From contig CAZLBC010000017.1 in the NCBI GenBank assembly GCA_964557575.1, forward strand, positions 4,782-68,781: a stretch of DNA of 64,000 bases. The letters run 5' to 3'. The notes under the pieces are model-generated. The model had not been told where the DNA came from. It ran no database searches and worked only from the letters and a program-made list of their open reading frames with translations. Positions 52,899 to 61,171 of this stretch are shown here, piece by piece. The position numbers were made by a program, and so were the translations under genes. The first letter of the stretch is position 1, and the number at the start of each line of letters is the position of its first letter. The stretch is from CAZLBC01 sp964557575. Its GTDB lineage: Bacteria; Planctomycetota; Phycisphaerae; SM23-33.

Positions 52899-55859
52899 GT
52901 GAGAATCAAGATCGGTGACAAACTGCTGCTGGTCGCCGCCATAGGAACGGCCGTCACCGCCGTCCTCGGCGCGGGGTCGGTTTATGTCATCGGCGGCTCG
53001 TTGCGCAGAGACCGCATCAATGCCCGCCTCTCTTCAATCGCGCAATCAAAGGCCGGCCGCGTCCGGTCGCTGCTCCAGGAATACGCCAACCGCGTCCGCC
53101 TCTTCGCCGCATCGGAACTTCTCCGCGCCGACCCGGTCGACGACACGCTCGGCGGGCGGCTGGAATCACTCGCCGCGCCGTTCCCGGATATCGCCGCGCT
53201 GACACTCGTCGGCCCGGACGGGACGATCACCGCCTCCACCGAACGCGGGGAGCGGGGAACCGACCGGTCCCGCGATCCCGTCTTCCGCAACGGGCTGACA
53301 GCGATCTTCGTCAACGGTATCCACCGGTCGCAAACGACGGGGCACAGGGTCATAACCATAGCGGCGCCGCTGCGCGATCCCGTCACCAAACAAGGGCGGG
53401 GTGTACTCACGGCGACGATCCGGACAACGCGGCTCGACGAGATCATGACCGAACACACGGGGCTCCAGGAGACGGGTGAATCCTACCTGGTCAACCGGGA
53501 CGGCCTGATCCTCACCCCCACGCGGCACGCGGCGAAACCGCCCCTGTCCCTGCACGTCGATTCGAAAAATGTCCGGGAGTGGACAGGACGATCCGGAACG
53601 GCGGCGGCCGGCGGAGAGATTCCCGAATACCGGGATTACCGGGGCGTGACCGTCATCGGCACGCATGCGCCCCTTCCCGACAGGGGGTGGTGCGCCTGCG
53701 TAAAAATAGATTCGACAGAGGTGTACGAACCGATTGTGCGGCTGACCCGGGCCGTATTTATTCTCACCCTTCTTCTGAGCACGGTGGTCACGTCGTTTGT
53801 CAGGTCATTTATGCGCCACATACTCAAACCCATACGCCAGTTGCGGCACGGTTCCCGCCAGATCGGCTCGGGCGACCTGGCGTACCGGCTCGACATACAG
53901 ACCGGGGACGAGATCGAGGAGCTTGCCCAGGAATTCAACCGCATGGCGGCGCGCCTGTCCGAAGCACGGGAAGGCCTGGAGCGAAAGGTGGCGGAACGAA
54001 CCAGGGAACTCGAACAGGCCAAGGGCCTGGCCGAGGAGGCGGCACAATCAAAGGCCGATTTCCTCGCGAACATGAGCCACGAAATCCGTACCCCCATGAA
54101 CGGCGTCATCGGCATGGCGAACCTGCTGCTGTCCGCCGACCTGACCGGAGAGCAGTGCGATTACGTCAAGACGATAAAAAACAGCGCCGAATCCCTCCTG
54201 GACATCATCAACGATATCCTCGACATCTCGAAGATCGAGGCCGGACGGCTGGTCCTGGAGTCGGCGGTCTTCGACCCCCGGTCGGTAATCGAGGACATCA
54301 ACGACCTGCTCGCCCTGCGAGCCCAGGACAAGGGTCTCGAGTACGCCTGCCGGATCGCCCCGGACGTCCCCGCGCAGGTCAGGGGCGACCCCTTTCGGCT
54401 GCGACAGGTCCTGATCAACCTCCTCGGCAACGCGATCAAGTTCACCGAGCACGGTGAGGTGGCCCTGCTGGTCTTCCGGGAAAGGGCGCGGGACGGAACG
54501 GTCCTGCTGCGATTCGACGTCAGGGATACCGGCATCGGTATCGACGCCGATAAAATAGATTCGCTGTTCGATACCTTCAGCCAGGAAGACGCCTCCACGA
54601 CGCGCAGGCACGGCGGCACGGGCCTGGGGCTGAGCATAGCAAAAAATATTACGGAGATGATGGGCGGGAGACTCTCCGTCACCAGCAGCAAGGGCGACGG
54701 ATCGACGTTCTCGTTTACGGCCGCATTCGAGAGCGTGCCCGCCGTTGAGACGGGCCGGCGGCCGCCCGCCTGTCTTCGGGATCTCTGCGTCGCCGTCGTC
54801 GAGGAAAACGAGACCAACCGCCTGATGATCCGCGATATGCTTCTGTCCTGGGGCTGTCGCGTCATCGACGTGCCGGACATCGAATCGCTGCTGTCGGACC
54901 GCGACAATGCACAAGACCCGATCGGCGTCACGCTTCTCGGCCCTCCCCTGCACGGTGACGAACATCCCGACTGCGGCCGAATCGTACCGATGACGACCAT
55001 GCGCCGGCGCACCGGCGGCTCCCTCGCCAAGCCGATCAAGCGGGCCGCGCTCCGGGACCTGCTGGTTTCCATCATGAAAGGCGGAGACGCACAACCGACA
55101 CGGGACGCGCCCGCCGTTTCCGACATTTCATTCGTCGGCAATCGCGTACTGCTGGTCGAAGACAACCCCGTCAACCAGAAGGTCGCGTGTTCCCTGCTGG
55201 AACAATTCGGCTGCACCGCCACGCTCGCCGCCACCGGGCGCGAGGCACTGGAAGCCCTCGAATCGGCATCATTCGATTGTGTCCTGATGGACGTGCAGAT
55301 GCCCGGCATGGACGGCTTCGAAGCGACGCGGCGCATACGCGCATCGGGACAGGCGTACGACGGTGTCCCCATCATCGCCATGACCGCGCACGCCCTGGAG
55401 GGCGACCGGGAACGGTGCGCGGCGGCGGGAATGGACGATTACGTCTCGAAACCCGTGAACCCCGCGGTCCTCGCGAAGGTTATGGACAAGTACCTCGATC
55501 GGACACCGGGGGGGCTTGACCGGCATGCGATTCTGCAGCGCGTCGGCGGGGACGAGGACCTGATGCGGGAGGTCATCGGCATTTTCCTCGACGACATACC
55601 GGGGCGTATCCGAGCGATCGAAAAGGCGGTCGAACGGGGCGACCCGGACACCGTGCAAGCGGAGGCGCATGCCGTAAAGGGATCGGCGGGGAATATCGGC
55701 GCGTCCGGTCTTTACGATGCGGCGGGGCGACTGGAAACCGCCGCAAAAGCGGGGGGGGAAACCGCGGCTGCCTTTCTCGCGGTGCGGCAGCAGTTCGAAC
55801 TGCTGCGGCCGTCGCTCGGGAACATGGTGGAGCCCGCCGGCGAGCGGGAAAACGAATAA
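52899..55859 (+). CDS. Hybrid sensor kinase with degenerate and intact receivers and HPt
   Basis: The 986-residue membrane protein has a helix near 8-32, an extracytoplasmic Cache-type sensor (about 40-275), a second helix (about 282-305), HAMP (about 308-360) and coiled coil. The kinase core has H394 in ANMSHEIRTPMNG, the N box NLLGNAIKFT and G boxes DTGIGID and GGTGLGLSI. A receiver-like segment (about 630-730) has lost its acceptor Asp. A true receiver follows with D798 in LMDVQMPGMDG and K near 848 (VSKPV), then an HPt domain with H924 in AEAHAVKGSAGNIGA. The start is GTG 52899 behind GAGGTG. It pairs with the RsbU-type gene upstream; the signal is unknown. Confidence 0.93.
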   Translation: MRIKIGDKLLLVAAIGTAVTAVLGAGSVYVIGGSLRRDRINARLSSIAQSKAGRVRSLLQEYANRVRLFAASELLRADPVDDTLGGRLESLAAPFPDIAALTLVGPDGTITASTERGERGTDRSRDPVFRNGLTAIFVNGIHRSQTTGHRVITIAAPLRDPVTKQGRGVLTATIRTTRLDEIMTEHTGLQETGESYLVNRDGLILTPTRHAAKPPLSLHVDSKNVREWTGRSGTAAAGGEIPEYRDYRGVTVIGTHAPLPDRGWCACVKIDSTEVYEPIVRLTRAVFILTLLLSTVVTSFVRSFMRHILKPIRQLRHGSRQIGSGDLAYRLDIQTGDEIEELAQEFNRMAARLSEAREGLERKVAERTRELEQAKGLAEEAAQSKADFLANMSHEIRTPMNGVIGMANLLLSADLTGEQCDYVKTIKNSAESLLDIINDILDISKIEAGRLVLESAVFDPRSVIEDINDLLALRAQDKGLEYACRIAPDVPAQVRGDPFRLRQVLINLLGNAIKFTEHGEVALLVFRERARDGTVLLRFDVRDTGIGIDADKIDSLFDTFSQEDASTTRRHGGTGLGLSIAKNITEMMGGRLSVTSSKGDGSTFSFTAAFESVPAVETGRRPPACLRDLCVAVVEENETNRLMIRDMLLSWGCRVIDVPDIESLLSDRDNAQDPIGVTLLGPPLHGDEHPDCGRIVPMTTMRRRTGGSLAKPIKRAALRDLLVSIMKGGDAQPTRDAPAVSDISFVGNRVLLVEDNPVNQKVACSLLEQFGCTATLAATGREALEALESASFDCVLMDVQMPGMDGFEATRRIRASGQAYDGVPIIAMTAHALEGDRERCAAAGMDDYVSKPVNPAVLAKVMDKYLDRTPGGLDRHAILQRVGGDEDLMREVIGIFLDDIPGRIRAIEKAVERGDPDTVQAEAHAVKGSAGNIGASGLYDAAGRLETAAKAGGETAAAFLAVRQQFELLRPSLGNMVEPAGERENE

Positions 55860-55864
55860 TCCTG

Positions 55865-55894
55865 GAGACAGGCGCGGTCGCGCCGTTGTATACT
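55865..55894 (+). promoter_or_regulatory. Putative promoter of the sulfatase with HEAT-like tail
   Basis: GAGACA (55865-55870) and TATACT (55889-55894) lie 18 bases apart, 28 bases before the ATG at 55922. The -35 matches four of six consensus positions. Confidence 0.45.
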
Positions 55895-55921
55895 GTTGTC
55901 TCTGATAAAAGGAACGCCACT

Positions 55922-57793
55922 ATGAAAACGAATCTCGACCGACGGACATTTCTGAAGGCATCGGCCGCCGTCTCCGCGGCGGCATCATGCCGCATCACCC
56001 CGACCCGCGCGGCCGCGCCGGACGCGAAGCCGAACATCCTCTGGATCACGAGCGAGGACAACGGCGTCTCCTGGATCAGTTGCTACGGCGGCGCGAACGC
56101 GAAGACCCCGACTATCGACGCCCTGGCCGCAGAGGGCTTCCGCTACCGCTACTGCTTCGACAACGCCGCCGTCTGCGCGCCGACCCGCTCCTGCTGGATC
56201 ACCGGCATGTACGCCGTCTCCAACGGCACCCAGCCGATGCGGAGCCGCAACCGTATCCCCCACGACAAAATCCCGTACTATCCCGACCTGCTGAAGAAGG
56301 CGGGCTACTACACCTCGAATCCCGGCAAGACCGATTACAACATCGGCGGCCGCCCCGACAAGGAATGCTGGGACCACAAGGGCGGCAAGGGATGGGGCTG
56401 GCAGAAACGCGCTAAGGGACAGCCCTTTTTCGCCGTGGTCAACATCGGCGACAGCCACGAGAGCCGTGCGCACGGCAGCGTCGAAAAGACGCGGAACGAC
56501 CCGGCGAAGATGAAACTCTTTTCCTACCATCCCGACCTCCCTGCAATCCGGAAAAATTACGCCAAGTACGCCGATGCCGTGGAAAACATGGACCGCAAGG
56601 TCAAGCGCACCATAGACGCCCTGAAGGAGGACGGGCTCTACGAGGACACCGTCATCGTCTACTGCTCGGACCACGGCGGCGTGATGCCCCGCAGCAAGCG
56701 CTTCGTCTACGCCAGCGGCATCCACTGCCCGCTGGTGGTCCGCATCCCCGAAAAGTACAAGCACCTCTACCCGGCCGCTAAACCGGGAACGACCGTCGAC
56801 CGGCTGGTCGGTTTCGTCGACATGCCCAAGACGTGGCTGAGCCTGGCCGGCGCGCCGATCCCCGACACGCTCCAGGGCACCGTCTTCCTCGGCCCGGGCA
56901 CCGAACCGGAACCGACATACCACTTCGCCTTCCGTGAACGGGCCGACGAGCGGCTCGACTGCGTGCGGGTGATCCGCGACAAGCGATTCGCCTACCACAA
57001 GAACTACATGCCGTACGCGCCGGCCGGGCAGTACCTCGCCTACCTCTGGCGGGCCGCCGCGGCCCGGGCGTGGGAAAAGCACCACCGGGAGGGCAAGACC
57101 GATGCGATCACGGGCCGGTTCTTCCGCCCGCGGGTCTCCGAGGAGTTCTACGACAACGAGAATGACTTCGACAACGTCCGCAACCTGATCGACAGCGCGG
57201 AACACGCCGAGAAGATCGCCGAGCTGAAGAAGGCCCTGCGGGCCAAGCAGCTCGAGCTGCGCGACTCCGGACTGATGCCGGAGAAGATGCGGGTCCGCCG
57301 CGCCGCGGAAAACAAGGTCACGATCTACGAGATGGTGCGCGACGAGAAGCTCTACCCGCTTCAGAAGTACCTCGACGCCGCCGACGCGGCCCTCGCCCGG
57401 GACCCGGGCAACCGGGCCGCGTTCGTCGCGCAGATGGCGGACGCCGACGAGTGCCTGCGGTGGTGGGCGGTCGTCGGCCTCCACCTGCTCGAAAAGGACG
57501 CGGCCCCGGCCGCGGCGGCGCTGGAAAAGGCGCTGGCCGACGACGCGCACGAGGTGCGGATGATGGCGGCGTGGACGCTGGTGACGGTGGGAAAGGCCGA
57601 GAAGGGCCTCGCCTGCCTCGACGCGCTGCTGAACGCAAAAACGACCAACAAGAGCATGCTGCACAACATCCTGGACTGGATGGGCGAACCGGCCTTTCCG
57701 CTGATCAAGGCGTACGTCAAGAAACAGAGCAAGAAGAAAGGCCGCTACGGCACCAGCATCCTCGGCCACGTCGCGGAACTGCAGGGCTGGTAG
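55922..57793 (+). CDS. Tat-exported sulfatase with C-terminal helical-repeat extension
   Basis: The 623-residue protein has a Tat signal (DRRTFLKASAAVSAAAS) and a sulfatase domain with SEDNG at the metal site, C85-A-P-T-R as formylglycine motif and YCSDHGGVMPRSK. The catalytic domain ends near residue 440. The last 150 or so residues form a HEAT-like helical repeat (LRWWAVVGLHLLEKD, EVRMMAAWTLVTVGKAEK) not found in classic sulfatases, though seen in planctomycete ones. The start was moved to ATG 55922, behind AAAGGAA, from an in-frame TTG. It follows the signalling pair but has its own promoter. The substrate is unknown. Confidence 0.9.
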   Translation: MKTNLDRRTFLKASAAVSAAASCRITPTRAAAPDAKPNILWITSEDNGVSWISCYGGANAKTPTIDALAAEGFRYRYCFDNAAVCAPTRSCWITGMYAVSNGTQPMRSRNRIPHDKIPYYPDLLKKAGYYTSNPGKTDYNIGGRPDKECWDHKGGKGWGWQKRAKGQPFFAVVNIGDSHESRAHGSVEKTRNDPAKMKLFSYHPDLPAIRKNYAKYADAVENMDRKVKRTIDALKEDGLYEDTVIVYCSDHGGVMPRSKRFVYASGIHCPLVVRIPEKYKHLYPAAKPGTTVDRLVGFVDMPKTWLSLAGAPIPDTLQGTVFLGPGTEPEPTYHFAFRERADERLDCVRVIRDKRFAYHKNYMPYAPAGQYLAYLWRAAAARAWEKHHREGKTDAITGRFFRPRVSEEFYDNENDFDNVRNLIDSAEHAEKIAELKKALRAKQLELRDSGLMPEKMRVRRAAENKVTIYEMVRDEKLYPLQKYLDAADAALARDPGNRAAFVAQMADADECLRWWAVVGLHLLEKDAAPAAAALEKALADDAHEVRMMAAWTLVTVGKAEKGLACLDALLNAKTTNKSMLHNILDWMGEPAFPLIKAYVKKQSKKKGRYGTSILGHVAELQGW

Positions 57794-57966
57794 GCAAGGG
57801 CGACCGCGCGGGCCCCGGCGGTAACGATAAAGTTATACGTTGCAATCCGTTGGTATTAAACGTACTATCGTTGTCTATCGTGACGCATGATCCTGAAACC
57901 GTTACGTTTCACCGCCATCTGCAGAAAACTATTTCAATCAATCAATAATAACAAAGGAGCCACAGC

Positions 57967-59322
57967 ATGAAGCAGACACTGAAGAGACGCACGTTCCTGA
58001 AAACCGCCGGCGCGGCGTCCGCCGCGGCGACGTTCCATATCGTCCCCTCCTTCGCGGCGCCCCCGAGCGACACGCTCCGCCTCGCGGTAATCGGTGCATC
58101 GCACCGGGGCGGCTCGATCGCCCAGTGGTGCGCCCGGGAGAAAGAAACCAGCCTCGTCGCCCTCTGCGACGTTCTTCCCAGCCGCGCCGACCGCGTCAAG
58201 AACAAGTACAACAAGAAGGCGCCCGTCTTCGACGACTTCCGGAAGATGTTCGACACGATGGCCGACGACATCGACGCCTGCACCGTCGGCACCCCCGACC
58301 ACGCCCACTTCCCGATCTGCATGCTCGCGATGTCTCATGGGAAACACATCTACGTGGAGAAACCCCTCGCCCACACCTTCGAAGAGTGCGAGCTGCTGAT
58401 GAAGGCCGAGGCGAAGTACAAGGTCGCCTGCCAGATGGGCAACCAGGGGCATTCCGGCAACCAGCGCCGCCAGTTCCAGCAGTGGGTCGAGCGGGGCGTC
58501 ATCAAGAACGTCACGAAAGTCGACGCCTGCATGAACAAGGGCCGCCGCTGGCATCCCTGGGGGAACGTGAAGGGCTACCCCAAGGCTGATCCGATGCCCG
58601 AGGGCATGAACTGGGACGTCTGGGCGGGAACCGCGGAGAAGCACGACTACAGCAAGAAGTTCGATCACGGCAACTGGCGCGGCTGGCACATCTACGGCAA
58701 CGGCGCGTTCGGCGACTGGGGGCCGCACACGCTCGACAGCATTCACCGCTTCCTGAAACTCGGCCTGCCGTTCGAGGTCAGGGCCGACAAGCTCGAGGGC
58801 AAAAACGACTACATCTACCCGATGGCCTCCACCATCGCCTTCGAGTTCGCCGCCCGCGGCGACATGCCGGCGATGACGGTCTTCTGGTACGACGGCACCA
58901 GGAACAAGCCGCCGAAACCGGAGGGCATCGACACGAAGATACCCGGCTGCGGCAAGTTCATCTACTGCGAGGACCTGGTCATCAAGGGCGGCACGCACTC
59001 CGCGACGCACCAGATCATCGGCGGCAAGCGGGCGAAGGACATCGACAAGCAGACCCTGAAACTCACCGGCAAGGCCGAGACCTCGACCGATCACATGAAG
59101 AACTTCATCAACGGGGCCCTGGGCAAGGAAGAGTGCAACTCGAAGTTCGCGGTCTCCGCGCCGCTGTGCCAGATGTTCGCGCTCGGCTGTATCGCCCAGC
59201 GCCTCGGCGGCACCCTGAAGTTCGATCCCAAGGCCAAGCGGATCACCAACAACAAGCGGGCCGACGAGCTGCTGAGGGTCCCCCCGCGGAAGGGCTGGGA
59301 GGAGTTCTACAAGCTGGCGTAG
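57967..59322 (+). CDS. Tat-exported Gfo/Idh/MocA-family oxidoreductase with EKP motif
   Basis: The 451-residue protein has a Tat signal (KRRTFLKTAGAASAAATF) and the Rossmann motif LRLAVIGASHRGGS near residues 37-50. The family motif VEKPLAHTF is intact with Lys132. The C-terminal alpha/beta domain includes GNQGHSGNQRRQ, GRRWHPWGNVKGYPKA and FGDWGPHTLDSIHRF, the last with the His of the substrate site. Planctomycete members often sit beside sulfatases, as here, and may process sugars after desulfation. AAAGGAG lies eight bases before the ATG. Confidence 0.92.
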   Translation: MKQTLKRRTFLKTAGAASAAATFHIVPSFAAPPSDTLRLAVIGASHRGGSIAQWCAREKETSLVALCDVLPSRADRVKNKYNKKAPVFDDFRKMFDTMADDIDACTVGTPDHAHFPICMLAMSHGKHIYVEKPLAHTFEECELLMKAEAKYKVACQMGNQGHSGNQRRQFQQWVERGVIKNVTKVDACMNKGRRWHPWGNVKGYPKADPMPEGMNWDVWAGTAEKHDYSKKFDHGNWRGWHIYGNGAFGDWGPHTLDSIHRFLKLGLPFEVRADKLEGKNDYIYPMASTIAFEFAARGDMPAMTVFWYDGTRNKPPKPEGIDTKIPGCGKFIYCEDLVIKGGTHSATHQIIGGKRAKDIDKQTLKLTGKAETSTDHMKNFINGALGKEECNSKFAVSAPLCQMFALGCIAQRLGGTLKFDPKAKRITNNKRADELLRVPPRKGWEEFYKLA

Positions 59323-59652
59323 GGCGGGATGAAACAAAAAGTCGGCTTCGCGACGATCGGCGCCCGCCGGCCCCGGATCATCGAGACGGCTACCCGGCAT
59401 AAGGAGGGCCGGCCGATCGCATGCCGGAACGGCGGCCGCAACCGCCACGACATTGACAACAACCACCCCATGTCCGGCGACACGGTCCGGATTGAGAATT
59501 GCACGGATACGACGCGAGAGCATAACACCCGGCCACCGCCGGGGGAATAAGGTGAGCAAGGACGGCGCCCCGGGTACGCGGCAGCCGCTGCCAAGTATGT
59601 CGCCGACCTATACAGTACTTTTACGCATACACAACCCCGAAGGAGAGAACGC
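59323..59652. other. Spacer between Gfo/Idh/MocA and the last sulfatase
   Basis: These 330 bases hold a 73-codon + strand ORF (59329-59550) whose product is charged and resembles nothing known; I do not count it as a gene. A TATACA hexamer at 59609-59614, 39 bases before the next ATG, is a likely -10 element. Confidence 0.5.
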
Positions 59653-61107
59653 ATGCGAAGACGCGAGTTTCTCCGTGCCGCCGGTGCGGCAGCCGCGGCG
59701 GCGACCGTCCCGGCAACGGCCGCGACGACTGAAACACCCAATATCGTCCTGATCATGACCGACGACCAGGGCTGGGGGCAGACCGGCTACTACGACCATC
59801 CGCAGCTCAAGACGCCCAACCTCAACGCGATGGCCGCCGCGGGCCTGCGCTGCGATCGCTTCTACGCCGGCGGCCCCGTCTGCTCGCCGACCCGCGCGAC
59901 CGTCCTGACGGGGCGGTCGCACTGCCGGACCGGCGTCATGGAACACGGCTACGCACTCCGCACACAGGAGAAGACGCTGCCCGCGGCCCTGAAGGCGGCC
60001 GGGTACGCCACCGGCCACTTCGGGAAGTGGCACCTCAACGGCCTCCGCGGGCCCGGCGTACCCATCCTCAAAGACGACGATCACGGCCCCGGCGGCTTCG
60101 GCTTCGACCGCTGGCTGTCGGTCACCAACTTCTTCGACATGAACCCCGTCATGGGCCGCAGCGACGGCACCGTCGAGGAATTCACCGGCGACTCATCCTC
60201 CATCATCGTCTCGGCGGCCCTGACCTTCATCCGGGCGGCGCTGGACAAAAAGAAACCCTTCTTCGCCGTGATCTGGGACGGCTCGCCGCACCGGCCGTTC
60301 GTCGCGAGCGCGGCGGACCGGAAACCCTTCAAAAAGTGTCCCGAACACCTCGGCGAAATCCGGGCGTTCGACCGCAGCGTCGGCGTCCTGCGGCGGTCCC
60401 TGCGGGAGCTGGGGGTCGCCGACAACACGATCGTATGGTTCTGCAGCGACAACGGCGGGCTGCCCGACGACCCCGCCGCGGTCGGCAACCTGCGGGGCCG
60501 CAAGGGCTCGGTCTGGGAAGGCGGTCTCCGCGTCCCGGGGATCATCGAGTGGCCCGCGGTCGTCGCGCCCCGCGTCACGAAGTATCCGGCGGCGACGATG
60601 GATATCTTCCCGACGCTGGCCGACATCGTCGGCCTGCCCGCGTCGTTCATGACCGCCCCCGTCGACGGGATCAGCCTCCTGCCGCTGCTGAAAGAGAGCA
60701 TCGCCGCCCGAAAGAAACCGATCCCCTTCCGGTACCGCGACCGCGGGGCGCTGGTCGACAACCATCACAAGCTGGTCGCGACCGGCATCAAGAAGGAAAC
60801 ATACGCGCTCTACGACCTGGCGGCCGATCCCGGCGAGACGAAGGACATCGCCGGTGAGAAGCCGGCGGTCTTCGCCCGGCTGAAAAAGACGTTCCGGGAG
60901 TGGAACGCCGCGGTCGAGGCCAGTATCCGGGGCGAGGATTACCCGGCGGGCAGGGTGCGTGACGGCGAGCCGAAACCCCACTTCTGGTGGGCGGACGAGC
61001 GGTACCGGCCCTACCTCGATGAGTGGATCAAACGCCCGGAATACCGCAACCGGCTCAAGAAGCATCTGAAGAAATCGCGGAAACATCGCGCCGATACACA
61101 GAAGTAG
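59653..61107 (+). CDS. Tat-exported sulfatase
   Basis: The 484-residue protein starts with a Tat signal (RRREFLRAAGAAAAAA) and has a canonical sulfatase core: LIMTDDQGWGQTGYYD with the metal pair D37/D38, the formylglycine site C77-S-P-T-R in GGPVCSPTRATVLTGRS, GHFGKWHLNGLRG and FCSDNGGLPDDPA. The end is a basic tail (RLKKHLKKSRKHRADTQK). The substrate is unknown. AAGGAG precedes the ATG. A beta-helix protein gene follows 64 bases on with its own ribosome site, so both may be co-expressed. Confidence 0.92.
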   Translation: MRRREFLRAAGAAAAAATVPATAATTETPNIVLIMTDDQGWGQTGYYDHPQLKTPNLNAMAAAGLRCDRFYAGGPVCSPTRATVLTGRSHCRTGVMEHGYALRTQEKTLPAALKAAGYATGHFGKWHLNGLRGPGVPILKDDDHGPGGFGFDRWLSVTNFFDMNPVMGRSDGTVEEFTGDSSSIIVSAALTFIRAALDKKKPFFAVIWDGSPHRPFVASAADRKPFKKCPEHLGEIRAFDRSVGVLRRSLRELGVADNTIVWFCSDNGGLPDDPAAVGNLRGRKGSVWEGGLRVPGIIEWPAVVAPRVTKYPAATMDIFPTLADIVGLPASFMTAPVDGISLLPLLKESIAARKKPIPFRYRDRGALVDNHHKLVATGIKKETYALYDLAADPGETKDIAGEKPAVFARLKKTFREWNAAVEASIRGEDYPAGRVRDGEPKPHFWWADERYRPYLDEWIKRPEYRNRLKKHLKKSRKHRADTQK

Positions 61108-61171
61108 AACCGGACCGTCCGCACCCCCATTCGATGCGCCGGAACGATGACCCCGAAGCAGGAGTACCACG

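Noticed and set aside
59329..59550. A 73-codon ORF after the EKP-type Gfo/Idh/MocA gene
   Set aside because: No ribosome site, biased charged composition and no similarity that I recognise.
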